The translations under genes and the position numbers were made by a program. DNA of 64,000 nucleotides. Source: Caenispirillum bisanense (GTDB lineage Bacteria > Pseudomonadota > Alphaproteobacteria > Rhodospirillales > UBA2165). The notes beneath the pieces were generated by a model, which was not told the origin of the DNA, did not search any database, and saw nothing but the letters and a program-made list of their open reading frames with translations. Shown here one piece after another: positions 18,116 through 28,076 of this stretch. The DNA lies in contig CAMDWJ010000011.1 in assembly GCA_945877815.1 (NCBI GenBank), forward strand, positions 47,674-111,673, given 5' to 3'. How positions within the stretch are numbered: the first letter of the stretch is position 1; every line of letters starts with the position of its first letter.

Positions 18116-18277
18116 GAACGGTTCGCATCGTTTGTGCGTCTTCTCCAGCTTGACGTCCTAGAATTCGCGGTTCCAACATGCCGAGGTTGGATCATGAAAC
18201 CAGGACGATGGGTCGATCGCCCATTCGCGACTACCAAGGTTTCTCAGTTAAAGCGTTACGATTGGATAGCTTGACGA

Positions 18278-21200
18278 ATGAGAAATCGGATTCAATCGTT
18301 AATTTCGTTAACGATCGCGACGATGCTGGTGAGTGTCGGCGCCGTTCTATCGAGTGCTCACGCCGAAGCCCCGCCGCCGAAGACGATCTCGGATATCATC
18401 GCGGTGATGGATCAAGAAAAACAGGATCCCAAACGCCTGGCCGCGATTGAAGCCATTATCAATGCAGACCCGCCGGGAGCGGAGTCCAACGACGGTGCCT
18501 CGACAGGCGAGCGACGTGCGGCCGGTAAATCGGGAGGGAAGGGCGACAAGGGCAAGGGTGGCGGCAACGCGGCCGACGGAGCGACCAAGTCCAATCCCCA
18601 ACAGCTTTACGATTTTTACGTAAAAAGAGCGACCGCGTATTCCTCGGTCGGCCGTTTTGCCGATGCCGTGAAACAACTGGAAGAGGCCATCGCGGTTGGG
18701 CGTACCGAAAATATTAATGTCGCGAACGCAGTCTCTCAACTTGGTTTTCAGGCTCGTTTTGCCGGACAACTCGCAAAGGCGATCGAGGTCGAGGAAGGTC
18801 GCCAAAAGGATCCGAAAATCAGTTTGACTACTTTATTGAGTTCGCAGCGGCAGCTTGTATCGAATTTCATTCAGGCGGGACAGATTGAGCGCGCGAATGA
18901 CGTGCTCAAAAAAATGATCAAAGATAGCGCCAGGGCCGGTAACGATAAAAATGCGCAGAATAATTTGGCGGCCATCAATGCAAATCTAGCGCTCTCGTTC
19001 GCCCGCGTGTCTGACGCCCGAGGAAAATTCCGAGACGCGGAACTTGCATATATTCGCGCTGCGGAACTTTTTGACGAAGCCGGGCGAAAACAGGCGCAGT
19101 CGTCTCCGAATCGATCTCAAAGCGATGGCAATATTACAGCGCGTGACGCATCTCGCTACGGCGCGGGCGTGAGTAAGGCCCGCCAAGGCCGGTTCAAAGA
19201 AGCTGAGATCGATGTTCGCCAAGCCTTGATCGATGAACTACAGCATTTTGGCAAGTTCGGGGGCGTTACACGCAGCGCAACCGAAGCCCTCGGCCAGGTT
19301 TTAATGCTGCAGGGACGTTACGCCGATGCCGAACGTTTGTTTCGTCGTTCTGCGGGCATTCTCGTTGACCTCGGGTTTGACGCCGACAACCTCACGCTGG
19401 TCCTCACGAGACGCAAAGTTGCGTCAGCGTTGGTATTGATGGAGCGGTGGGACGATGCGGGCAAGGAATACGATGCGATTGCCGCGGCGATAAAGGGAAA
19501 TTGGCCGGCCAATAGGGCTGAGACTATCCTCGATATTCCGGAACGTGTGCAAGTGCTCTATCGCACCGGGCGCGTGGAAGAGGGCATTGTTGTTGCGTCG
19601 AAAATTTTGGGGTCGACCCAGAAGCGCAATGGCGACCAACATTTTGATACGGCGCTGGCGCGAGGGCAGTTGGCCACCGGTTACGCCCTTGCCAAGCGTA
19701 CCGATCAGGCGATGCCGCTGTTCCGGGCTTCGGTTCCGATTTTGGTCACACCGAAACAGGGCGCTGACCAGACCGACGACGGCTCGGGCGATGTCGCGCT
19801 CGAGGCCGTCCAAGTCCGCCAAATCGTAGAGAGCTATATCGCCACGCTGGCAGAGTTAAAAACGCCGCCCCCCGGCATCGATCCGGGGATCGAAAGCCTG
19901 AAGCTGGTGGACTTCATCCGCGGCCAGTCGGTGCAGCGTGCCTTGGCGGCATCGAGTGCGCGGGCCGCGACCCGCGATCCGCAACTAGCGTCGCTGGTGC
20001 GCCAGGATCAGGACGACGAACGTCAGATCAGCGCCTTGTTTCAGGCGATCAACGATGCCCTCGCCCTGCCGCAGGATCAACGCGACGGCAATGCGATCAA
20101 ACAGATGCAGGGGAGCGTCGCCAAGCTCAAGGCCAAGCACGATGCCGCCTGGAAGACGATCGCAAGCAAGTTCCCCGACTATGCCAACCTGATCAATCCG
20201 CGCACGCCTTCGGTCGACGATATCCGCAAGGCGTTGCGTCCCGATGAGGCCTTCGTTTCGTTTTATCTGGCGCGCCAGAAGAGCTTTGTGTGGGTGGTCC
20301 CCAAAAGTGGTCCGGTCGGCTTCGCCTCGGCGCCCTTGGGCTCGGCCGAAATCGAAAAGAAGGTCAACAAGTTGCGGGAGGCCCTGGAGCCGAAGGCAGA
20401 TACCCTCGAAGGGGTTCCCGCCTTCGATCTGGCGGCAGCACATGACCTCTATGCGCAACTGCTGAAGCCGCTGGAAGCTGCGTGGAAACCCGCGAAGTCG
20501 CTGGTCGTGGTGACCAATGGCGCATTGGGTTTGCTGCCGCTCGGGGTTTTACCGACGGAGCTTGTGACCGTTAAGCCCGCTTCTGGGCAGCCCCTGTTCT
20601 CGGAATATCGAGCCGTATCCTGGCTTGCGCGCAGCCATGCGGTGACGACGGTCCCGTCCGCGTCTGCCTTCACGACCTTGCGCAACCTCAAGCCCTCGAC
20701 CAAGCAGCGCGAGACCATGATCGGCTTCGGCGATCCTTTGTTCAGCAAGGAGCAAGCGGTCGAAGCGGCGCGTGCGACGGGCGCGCAGGTGGCACAAGCC
20801 GCCGGAACAACCCGCGGCGTGCCGCTCAATCGGCGCAATGTGTCGAAAACGGCCGGGGTCAACGGCGCCGAGCTAGCACTATTACCACGTCTGCCGGATA
20901 CCTCGGACGAGCTAAAGGCGATCGCGCTGGCGCTCCAGGCGGACCCGACGAAGGTTCTCCATCTCGGCAAGGAGGCCAATACCCGCAAGGTCAAGAGCAT
21001 CGATCTGTCGGGCTACAAGATCGTTGCCTTCGCGACCCATGGCTTGGTGCCGGGCGAGCTGGAAGGTCTCGCTCAGCCCGCCCTCGCCCTGAGCGCGCCG
21101 GATGTAGCCGACACCGATGGCGACGGGCTTTTGACCATGGAGGAAATTCTTGGCCTGAAGCTCGATGCCGATTGGGTGGTGCTGTCGGCTTGCAACACGG

Positions 21201-21508
21201 GTGCCGGGTCGGGTGCCGGCGCGGAAGCCGCCTCGGGCCTGGGCCGGGCGTTTTTCTATGCAGGCTCGCGCGCCCTGCTGGTCACCAACTGGTCGGTGCA
21301 TTCGGTCTCGGCACGTGAGTTGGTGACCGATCTGTTCCATCGCCAAGCACAAGACGCGAAACTGTCGCGCAGCGAGGCCTTGCGGGCGGCATCCATGGCG
21401 TTGCTCGATGGGGCAGGGTTCCAGGATAACGGAAAGACCGTGTTTACCTACGCCCATCCGATATTCTGGGCACCCTACTCAATCATCGGAGATGGTGGTG
21501 GGGTTTAG
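18278..21508 (+). CDS. Secreted TPR-CHAT (caspase-like) protein, copy 1
   Basis: 1076 residues. A signal peptide (SLTIATMLVSVGAVLSSAHAE) is followed by a segment TISDIIAVMDQEK shared with copy 2, a Gly/Lys-rich insert (about 75-105) absent from copy 2, and TPR-like helical repeats (about 110-480; YSSVGRFADAVKQLEEAI, QGRYADAERLFRRS). A CHAT domain occupies about 640-1070. The predicted catalytic dyad is His921 (FATHG) and Cys972 (LSACNTG). Between them D945-x-D947-x-D949-G...E956 fits an EF-hand-type calcium loop. CHAT domains are clan CD peptidases related to caspases and separase. Those characterised in bacterial immunity are cytoplasmic, whereas this one carries an export signal. No CRISPR or gasdermin gene is nearby. 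Confidence 0.88.
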   Translation: MRNRIQSLISLTIATMLVSVGAVLSSAHAEAPPPKTISDIIAVMDQEKQDPKRLAAIEAIINADPPGAESNDGASTGERRAAGKSGGKGDKGKGGGNAADGATKSNPQQLYDFYVKRATAYSSVGRFADAVKQLEEAIAVGRTENINVANAVSQLGFQARFAGQLAKAIEVEEGRQKDPKISLTTLLSSQRQLVSNFIQAGQIERANDVLKKMIKDSARAGNDKNAQNNLAAINANLALSFARVSDARGKFRDAELAYIRAAELFDEAGRKQAQSSPNRSQSDGNITARDASRYGAGVSKARQGRFKEAEIDVRQALIDELQHFGKFGGVTRSATEALGQVLMLQGRYADAERLFRRSAGILVDLGFDADNLTLVLTRRKVASALVLMERWDDAGKEYDAIAAAIKGNWPANRAETILDIPERVQVLYRTGRVEEGIVVASKILGSTQKRNGDQHFDTALARGQLATGYALAKRTDQAMPLFRASVPILVTPKQGADQTDDGSGDVALEAVQVRQIVESYIATLAELKTPPPGIDPGIESLKLVDFIRGQSVQRALAASSARAATRDPQLASLVRQDQDDERQISALFQAINDALALPQDQRDGNAIKQMQGSVAKLKAKHDAAWKTIASKFPDYANLINPRTPSVDDIRKALRPDEAFVSFYLARQKSFVWVVPKSGPVGFASAPLGSAEIEKKVNKLREALEPKADTLEGVPAFDLAAAHDLYAQLLKPLEAAWKPAKSLVVVTNGALGLLPLGVLPTELVTVKPASGQPLFSEYRAVSWLARSHAVTTVPSASAFTTLRNLKPSTKQRETMIGFGDPLFSKEQAVEAARATGAQVAQAAGTTRGVPLNRRNVSKTAGVNGAELALLPRLPDTSDELKAIALALQADPTKVLHLGKEANTRKVKSIDLSGYKIVAFATHGLVPGELEGLAQPALALSAPDVADTDGDGLLTMEEILGLKLDADWVVLSACNTGAGSGAGAEAASGLGRAFFYAGSRALLVTNWSVHSVSARELVTDLFHRQAQDAKLSRSEALRAASMALLDGAGFQDNGKTVFTYAHPIFWAPYSIIGDGGGV

Positions 21509-21615
21509 TACAATAGCGATCTAACTTGGGGTGATGATCGATGATCCGGAGAATCTTAGAATCATCGACGCTGGCGTCGGCGGGGTCTAATCAAAAGGCT
21601 TGGGAGCTTTGCGCA

Positions 21616-24600
21616 ATGACATCGCTTCGACTTAGGGCAATGATTGTGGCGGCGGCTATAGCTGCAGTTGTCATGGTGGCTGTTAGCGGCGGGGCGAGTG
21701 CTCAGGCGCCTAAGACGATCTCCGACATCATCGCGGTGATGGATCAGGAGAAGATGGACCCCAAGAGACAAGCCGAGGTCCAGGCTCTCGTCAGTGCGGC
21801 ACCTCCAGCCAATTCAAGTTCGGAACAAATATTCGATTTTTACCTCAAGAGGGCAGCGGCCTATTCATCTGTTGGGCGTTTTTCCGATTCCGTAAAAGAA
21901 CTCGAAAATGCGGTTGCGCTTGGCCGCACGGACCGCAGAATAAATATTCAACGCGCGCTCGGAACTATTGGTAATCAAGCGATCCGTGCGGGTCAGGCTT
22001 CAAAGACGATCGAGATTGAAAAATCGCGCGAGGAAGATCTTAAGAAAATCCCAAATCCGTCGAGCCTGCTCGGATCGTATCGGCAGTTGATTCAGGCCTA
22101 TCTTGCGTTGGGCGAAATTCAACAGGCTGACGAAGTCCTTAAAAAAATGGACCGGGAAAGCGTCGGGTTAAGAAATTTAAAGGATTCGCACCTTTATCTG
22201 TCGAACTGGCAGGCGACTATTGAGGATTCGCGAGCGCGATTATTGGAAGCCCGCGGAAAATTCCGCGAGGCCGAACTGTCCTATTCTAAGGCGGCGGAAC
22301 TTTTCGAAGAAACGAGGCAGCAGATGGCGCGGTGGCCGGGTCCTGCGCAGGCTCCGGACGGTATGATTACATCGCGTGACGGCGCGCTTTCGGCGGCGGG
22401 CGTTAACAAGGCGCGCCAAGGCAAACTCAAGGAAGCGGAAATCGATGCGCGACGCGCGCTCATCAATGAGTTGCAGTATTTCGGTAAATACGGCGGGGTC
22501 ACTCGGGGAACGATGATGGCTCTGGGCAATGTACTGGTGAAGCAGGGGCGTTACGCGGATGCCGAGCGCCTGTTCCGCAGATCGGTGGACATTCTCCTTG
22601 AGCTTGGATTTGTGAAAGACAACCGTCAAATGGTCACCGCGAATCGCAGCGTCGCATCGGCTCTGGCGTTGTTGGGGCGTTGGGACGATGCGGGCAAGGA
22701 ATACGATGCCATCGCCGCGGCAATGGCGGGCAGTCCAGAATGGCCTGCCGCCAAGGCGGAGAACTTTCTCAACACGCCTGATCGGGTGCAAGTGCTCTAC
22801 AATATCGCGCGTGTTGAAGACGGTATCCGGGTCGCAGAAGCGGTTTTTCGGGGAACACAGAAGCGCAACGGAGAGCAACATTACGATACGTCGCTTGCAC
22901 GCGGCATGGTCGCGGTGGGTTATGTTCTGTCAAAACGCATGGATCAGGCGATGCCGCTGTTCCAGGCTTCGGTTCCGGTTTTGGTTGCCAAAGGTCAGAA
23001 CTCTCAATCGGACGACGGTTCGGGTGACGACGCGCTGGAAGCCACCCAAGTCCGTCAGATCGTCGAGACCTATATCGCCACGCTTGCAGAGTTAAAGACG
23101 CCGCCCGCCGGCATCGATCCCGGGACCGAAAGCCTGAAGCTGGTCGATTTCATCCGTGGTCAGTCGGTGCAGCGCGCCTTGGCCGCATCGAGCGCGCGGG
23201 CCGCGACTCGCGATCCGCAATTGGCGGCGCTGGTGCGCCAGGATCAGGACGACGAGCGCCAGATCGGCGCCTTGATTCAGGCGATCAACGATGCGTTGGC
23301 ATTGCCGCAGGATCAGCGCGACGCCAACGCGATCAAGCAGATGCAGGGGAGCGTCGCCAAGCTCAAGACCAAGCACGATGCTGCATGGAAGACGATCGCA
23401 AGCAAATTTCCCGACTATGCCAACCTGATCAATCCGCGCGCGCCCTCGGTCGACGAGATCCGCAAATCGCTGCGACCCGACGAGGCCTTCATCTCATTCT
23501 ATCTGGCGCGCCAGAACAGCTTTGTGTGGGTCGTGCCCAAAAGCGGCCCGATCGGCTTTGCCTCGGCTGCGCTGGGCGCGGCCGAGATCGAGAAGAAGGT
23601 CAACAAGCTGCGCGAGTCGCTGGAACCGAAGGCGGATACGTTGGACGGCGTTCCCGCCTTCGATCTTGCGGTGGCCTACGACCTTTATGCGCAACTGCTG
23701 AAGCCGTTGGAAGCATCGTGGAAGCCGGCGAAGTCGCTGGTCGTCGTGACCAACGGCGCAATGGGCCTGCTGCCGCTTGGGGTTCTACCGACGGAGCCGG
23801 TGAGCGTTAAACCGATCGCCGGCCAGCCCCTGTTCGCGGAATACCGCGCCGTGCCGTGGCTCGCGCGCAGCCATGCAGTGACGACGGTCCCGTCCGCATC
23901 TGCCTTCACGACCTTGCGCAACCTCAAGCCCTCGACCAAGAAGCGCGAGACCATGATCGGCTTCGGCGATCCTTTGTTCAGCAAGGAACAGGCGGTCGAA
24001 GCGGCGCGCGCGACGGGCGCGCAAGTGGCACTAGCCGCCGGAACGACCCGCGGCGTGCCGCTCAATCGGCGTAATGCGCCGAAAACGGCCGGGGTCAACG
24101 GCGCCGAGCTGGCACTATTACCACGTCTGCCGGATACCTCGGACGAGCTGAAGGCCATCGCGCTGGCGCTCCAGGCCGACCCAACCAAGGTTCTCCATCT
24201 CGGCAAGGAGGCCAATACCCGCAAGGTCAAGACCATCGATCTGTCGGGCTACAAGATCGTGGCCTTCGCGACTCATGGTCTGGTGCCGGGCGAGTTGGAA
24301 GGTCTCGCACAGCCCGCCCTCGCCCTGAGCGCGCCGGATGTGGCCGACACCGACGGCGACGGGCTGCTGACCATGGAAGAAATTCTTGGCCTGAAGCTCG
24401 ATGCCGATTGGGTGGTGCTGTCGGCCTGCAACACAGGGGCCGGGTCGGGCGCCGGCGCGGAAGCCGCCTCGGGCCTGGGTCGCGCGTTCTTCTATGCCGG
24501 ATCGCGGGCCCTATTGGTGACCAACTGGTCGGTCCATTCGGTCTCGGCGCGGGAATTGGTGACCGATCTCTTTCGCCGTCAGGCCGAAGATGCGAAACTG

Positions 24601-24744
24601 TCGCGCAGCGAAGCATTGCGGGCGGCATCCATGGCGTTGCTCGACGGGGCCGGGTTTCAGGATGGGGGCAAGACCGTGTTCACCTACGCCCACCCAATCT
24701 TCTGGGCACCATACTCCATCATCGGCGACGGCGGCGGGGCGTGA
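21616..24744 (+). CDS. Secreted TPR-CHAT (caspase-like) protein, copy 2
   Basis: 1042 residues from the start chosen. The frame is open from 21541, but the ATG at 21616 has GGGAG 9 bases upstream and begins a signal peptide (LRAMIVAAAIAAVVMVAV, cleavage near ASAQ). The architecture is the same as copy 1: TISDIIAVMDQEK, TPR-like repeats, CHAT domain. The dyad is His887 and Cys938, with the same 51-residue spacing, and the calcium-loop-like DTDGDGLLTMEE is retained. The C-terminal half is nearly identical to copy 1 while the N-terminal TPR half is clearly diverged, so the two probably share catalytic function but differ in what the TPR part recognises. The gap to copy 1 is 107 bases, with the same orientation. 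Confidence 0.87.
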   Translation: MTSLRLRAMIVAAAIAAVVMVAVSGGASAQAPKTISDIIAVMDQEKMDPKRQAEVQALVSAAPPANSSSEQIFDFYLKRAAAYSSVGRFSDSVKELENAVALGRTDRRINIQRALGTIGNQAIRAGQASKTIEIEKSREEDLKKIPNPSSLLGSYRQLIQAYLALGEIQQADEVLKKMDRESVGLRNLKDSHLYLSNWQATIEDSRARLLEARGKFREAELSYSKAAELFEETRQQMARWPGPAQAPDGMITSRDGALSAAGVNKARQGKLKEAEIDARRALINELQYFGKYGGVTRGTMMALGNVLVKQGRYADAERLFRRSVDILLELGFVKDNRQMVTANRSVASALALLGRWDDAGKEYDAIAAAMAGSPEWPAAKAENFLNTPDRVQVLYNIARVEDGIRVAEAVFRGTQKRNGEQHYDTSLARGMVAVGYVLSKRMDQAMPLFQASVPVLVAKGQNSQSDDGSGDDALEATQVRQIVETYIATLAELKTPPAGIDPGTESLKLVDFIRGQSVQRALAASSARAATRDPQLAALVRQDQDDERQIGALIQAINDALALPQDQRDANAIKQMQGSVAKLKTKHDAAWKTIASKFPDYANLINPRAPSVDEIRKSLRPDEAFISFYLARQNSFVWVVPKSGPIGFASAALGAAEIEKKVNKLRESLEPKADTLDGVPAFDLAVAYDLYAQLLKPLEASWKPAKSLVVVTNGAMGLLPLGVLPTEPVSVKPIAGQPLFAEYRAVPWLARSHAVTTVPSASAFTTLRNLKPSTKKRETMIGFGDPLFSKEQAVEAARATGAQVALAAGTTRGVPLNRRNAPKTAGVNGAELALLPRLPDTSDELKAIALALQADPTKVLHLGKEANTRKVKTIDLSGYKIVAFATHGLVPGELEGLAQPALALSAPDVADTDGDGLLTMEEILGLKLDADWVVLSACNTGAGSGAGAEAASGLGRAFFYAGSRALLVTNWSVHSVSARELVTDLFRRQAEDAKLSRSEALRAASMALLDGAGFQDGGKTVFTYAHPIFWAPYSIIGDGGGA

Positions 24745-24871
24745 ATTATTTATTCGATCCATCGGAATAGGGCCGGACGGACGTCATTATTAGCCCTGAT
24801 CGGCCGCGCGCCTTCGAGAAGATCGCCCGGCGGGATGTCTATGGGGTGACTAACTTAACAGGGGAAAATCG

Positions 24872-25321
24872 ATGAATCGTGCGATGTCTGCGTTTGCGAT
24901 ACTTCTGGCGATTGGCGGCGTTGCCTGCGACGCCCATGCCGAAATGTTGATCTCCGAGCAGGAAACGGCGCTGCCGGCGGCCGCCGGCGGATCGCTGACC
25001 TTCCGCGGCGTTACACGCGGGCCCAAGGTGGATATGGTTTCGCCCGCCGCCGAAGCCGGCGTCGTGAAATCTCCTGTCGATCTGAAGATGAAATTCCAAA
25101 GCTTCGGCGGGGCAACCATCGATCCCAATTCGGTCAAGGTAACGTATTTGAAAACGCCGCTCGTCGATCTGACGACGCGTCTCAAAAACTACATCAAGCC
25201 CGGCGGCATCGAAATGTCGACCGCCGAAATGCCCGCGGGCGAGCATCCGATCCGGGTCGATATCAAGGATTCCGAGGGACGGACGGGGGGCGCCACATTC
25301 ACGCTCAAAGTGACGAAATAG
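24872..25321 (+). CDS. Small secreted protein, probably Ig-like/beta-sandwich
   Basis: 149 residues with a signal peptide (AILLAIGGVACDAHAE). The mature part has VDMVSPAAEAGVVKSPVDL, LKTPLVDLTTRLKNYI and HPIRVDIKDSEGRTGGATFTL, a strand pattern like an Ig-like fold ending in a typical D-x-x-G-x-x-x-x-x-x-F-T-L strand. The ribosome site AGGGGAAAA precedes the ATG. It follows the second CHAT gene by 127 bases on the same strand and could be a partner or unrelated. No family is recognised with confidence. Confidence 0.7.
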   Translation: MNRAMSAFAILLAIGGVACDAHAEMLISEQETALPAAAGGSLTFRGVTRGPKVDMVSPAAEAGVVKSPVDLKMKFQSFGGATIDPNSVKVTYLKTPLVDLTTRLKNYIKPGGIEMSTAEMPAGEHPIRVDIKDSEGRTGGATFTLKVTK

Positions 25322-25388
25322 ATCTACGCGGACGGAAAGTTATCGATAACGATCGCCGCAGGCCTGCCATGAAGCGTGGGAGTGAATC

Positions 25389-26177
25389 TTGAATTGCCCT
25401 TATTGCGCTGAGGACATTAAGGACGATGCCATCGTCTGTCGTTACTGCCGTCACGACGTGGCGCCATCCAAGCCCCTGATGGCCGAGAATAAGACCCTGC
25501 TGGCCAAGGTCGCGGCGCTGGAATCCGAGATCAGGGCATTGAAGAGCAGTTTGCCGGCCGAACTTCGCGCCACGCCCGCGACGGCTCCTAAGCCGGATCG
25601 GCGGCTTGGGCACCCCAGCCCCAGGGAATACGCGCTGAACTATTTCGCCTTGGCCGTTGTCGTGCTTCTGGCCAGCCATTACCTGATCGTCATGAAGCTC
25701 GATCTAGATCCGCTTTATTTGCGCCTTGTCTCGATCTTGGTCCCATTACCGTTCGGTTACGCGCTCTATCGTCGTACATCGCCCGGATATCTCCCATCCT
25801 TTCTCATGGCCACATTGATCGGATTGGCGGCGGTTGGTGGCATGCTGGTGATCGTCGGCCTTATCGACAAGACGCCGATCATCCCGGCCGACGTCAGGGA
25901 ATGGCGCGAGGCCGCCGAATATGTCATTAGTATTACATTGGCGTTTGTCCTTGGCGGTTTGATTGCATCCCGCCTCGGCGGGCGTGTCGGCGCTGACGGC
26001 GACACGGGACCGATCGCTCAGCTGTCGAAATGGATTGCCCGGCAATTGGGGATAGACCAATCGCAAAAGGCGCTCGGAGACAAGGTTCAGTCGATTGAAA
26101 AATTGCTCAATTCCGGGATCGCTACGGCGACGGCCGCAGCGTCCGTATTTGCCGGCGTAAAAAGCATTTTGTTCTAG
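25389..26177 (+). CDS. Zinc-ribbon membrane protein, unknown function
   Basis: 262 residues from a TTG start with GGGAG 6 bases upstream. The N-terminal zinc ribbon has two CxxC pairs (MNCPYCAEDIKDDAIVCRYC), then a short coiled coil (MAENKTLLAKVAALESEIRA), a Pro-rich linker, and four or so membrane segments (about 78-98, 102-123, 130-160, 178-198). The C-terminal soluble helix has IARQLGIDQSQKALGDKVQ. The ribbon would face the cytoplasm. It resembles other zinc-ribbon integral membrane proteins of unknown role. It lies 67 bases after the small secreted protein. Confidence 0.75.
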   Translation: MNCPYCAEDIKDDAIVCRYCRHDVAPSKPLMAENKTLLAKVAALESEIRALKSSLPAELRATPATAPKPDRRLGHPSPREYALNYFALAVVVLLASHYLIVMKLDLDPLYLRLVSILVPLPFGYALYRRTSPGYLPSFLMATLIGLAAVGGMLVIVGLIDKTPIIPADVREWREAAEYVISITLAFVLGGLIASRLGGRVGADGDTGPIAQLSKWIARQLGIDQSQKALGDKVQSIEKLLNSGIATATAAASVFAGVKSILF

Positions 26178-26268
26178 GGAATAAATAACGAAATCATTCC
26201 GGCGGTAGCTTCTCCGATCGGCATTAAATTTGGTCGCAATATGCGGCGGTGCGGGAGTTAGATCTCTA

Positions 26269-28044
26269 ATGAATATGTTCCGCGTCTACCTGCGTGCGCT
26301 CGCCCTTCTGGGCCCAAACAAGTCGCTGGCCTGGACGCTGGTGGTTGCCAACCTGGCGCTCGCGGCGGCGCAATTCGCCGAGCCGATCCTGTTCGGCAAG
26401 GTGATCGATGCCTTGACCACGGCGCAGACGGTCGGCGGCGCGGTGGTCTGGCCGGTGCTGACGACCTTGTTGACGATCTGGGTCTCGTTCGGAATATTCA
26501 ACATTATCGGAAGCACGGTTGTGGCGCTCTATGCCGACCGGCTGGCCCATATCCGTCGCCAATCGGTACTGTCGGAATATTTCGAGCATGTTCTCGAACT
26601 GCCGTCGTCCTACCATTCGGGCCGGCACTCCGGCCGCCTCATCAAGGTGATGCTGCAGGGCACGGATTCATTGTGGGGGTTGTGGGTCAGCTTTTTCCGC
26701 GAACATATGACCGCGTTCGTGTCGTTCGTTATCCTGCTACCGCTATCGCTGTATCTGAATTGGCATCTGGCGCTTCTGCTCATCGCGTTGTGCGTTGTGT
26801 TCGTTGTCCTGACCGTCTTTGTGATGAACAAGTCGGAAAGCATGCAAAAGCAGGTGGAGGAGCACTATTCCGAACTGGCGGAGCGCGCGACAGATACGCT
26901 CGGCAATATTCCTTTGGTGCAAAGTTTCGCACGCGTCCAGGCCGAGGTCACCGCGCTCAGAAACGTCATTTCCAAGCTGCTCGCGGCGCAACTTCCCGTG
27001 CTGACCTGGTGGGCGATCATCGAGGTCCTGACGCGCGCCTCGACGACGATCACCATTCTCACGATCATTATCGTCGGCACCGCGCTCAATCTGAACGGCC
27101 TCGCGACCGTCGGCGAAATCGTCACCTTCATGAATTTTGCGTCCATGGTTATCGATCGTCTTCAGCGCGCCGTCGGTTTCGTGAACCATCTGGTTGGCCA
27201 GGCGCCGCGCTTGCAGGAATTCTTCGACGTGCTTGACGCGGTGCCCGCGGTACGCGATGCGCCTGGCGCCGTCGATCCCGGCCGCTTGGTCGGCGAGGTT
27301 GCCTTTCGCAACGTCTCCTTCTCCTACGACGGCAAGCGCCCGGCCATCGAGGATCTCGATTTTGTGGCCGGACCGGGCGATACCATCGCATTGGTCGGCG
27401 CCACGGGGGCGGGCAAGACCACCGCGCTGGCGCTGCTGCATCGCGCCTTCGATCCGCAATCGGGGGCGATCGAAATCGACGGGCGCAATATCCGCGACAT
27501 GACTCTCGTCGGGTTGCGCCGCAATGTCGGCGTCGTGTTCCAGGAGGCCCTGCTGTTCAATCGCTCGATCCGCGATAACCTGCTTATCGGCAAGCCGGAC
27601 GCGACCGAGGACGAGATCGTGAGCGCCGCGCAGCGCGCCGAAGCCCTGGACTTCATTCGTCGCGCCCCGGAAGGGTTCGACAGCCGCGTGGGCGAGCGCG
27701 GACGGATGCTGTCGGGCGGCGAGAAGCAGCGCCTCTCGATCGCACGCGCACTCCTCAAGGATCCGCCGATCCTGATCCTTGACGAAGCGACCAGTGCGCT
27801 CGATTCGCAAACCGAGGCCCGGTTACTGGTGGCGCTCGACGAAGTGATGAAGGGCCGAACCGCCTTCGTGATCGCGCACCGGCTGTCCACCATTCGCAAC
27901 GCCACGCGCATCTTGGTGTTTGCGGGCGGGCGTGTGATCGAGTCGGGCACCTTCGACGAGTTGGTCGCCAAGGGCGGTCAATTCGCCGATATGGCGAAGT
28001 CGCAATTCATGGTTCCGACCGAGCCGTCCAAGGTTTCGGAGTAG
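26269..28044 (+). CDS. NdvA/ChvA-like ABC exporter (cyclic glucan type)
   Basis: Fused permease-ATPase of about 591 residues. The N-terminus [17 protein letters not shown] and [13 protein letters not shown] match beta-(1,2)-glucan exporters of rhizobia, as does [20 protein letters not shown]. Six membrane helices are expected in the first 300 residues. The ATPase has Walker [11 protein letters not shown] (about 375-384), LSGGEKQR (about 480) and [13 protein letters not shown] chose the ATG at 26269 (GGGAG 11 bases upstream) over 26230. No glucan synthase is nearby, so cyclic glucan as substrate is likely only by family resemblance. Confidence 0.85.
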   Translation: MNMFRVYLRALALLGPNKSLAWTLVVANLALAAAQFAEPILFGKVIDALTTAQTVGGAVVWPVLTTLLTIWVSFGIFNIIGSTVVALYADRLAHIRRQSVLSEYFEHVLELPSSYHSGRHSGRLIKVMLQGTDSLWGLWVSFFREHMTAFVSFVILLPLSLYLNWHLALLLIALCVVFVVLTVFVMNKSESMQKQVEEHYSELAERATDTLGNIPLVQSFARVQAEVTALRNVISKLLAAQLPVLTWWAIIEVLTRASTTITILTIIIVGTALNLNGLATVGEIVTFMNFASMVIDRLQRAVGFVNHLVGQAPRLQEFFDVLDAVPAVRDAPGAVDPGRLVGEVAFRNVSFSYDGKRPAIEDLDFVAGPGDTIALVGATGAGKTTALALLHRAFDPQSGAIEIDGRNIRDMTLVGLRRNVGVVFQEALLFNRSIRDNLLIGKPDATEDEIVSAAQRAEALDFIRRAPEGFDSRVGERGRMLSGGEKQRLSIARALLKDPPILILDEATSALDSQTEARLLVALDEVMKGRTAFVIAHRLSTIRNATRILVFAGGRVIESGTFDELVAKGGQFADMAKSQFMVPTEPSKVSE

Positions 28045-28076
28045 AACGTGGTGGCGTCTTTTTGGAAGCATAACTC

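Noticed and set aside
18278..24744. Craspase/type III-E CRISPR or gasdermin association of the CHAT proteins
   Set aside because: No Cas7-11-like, gasdermin-like or other defence gene lies nearby, and both proteins begin with export signals.
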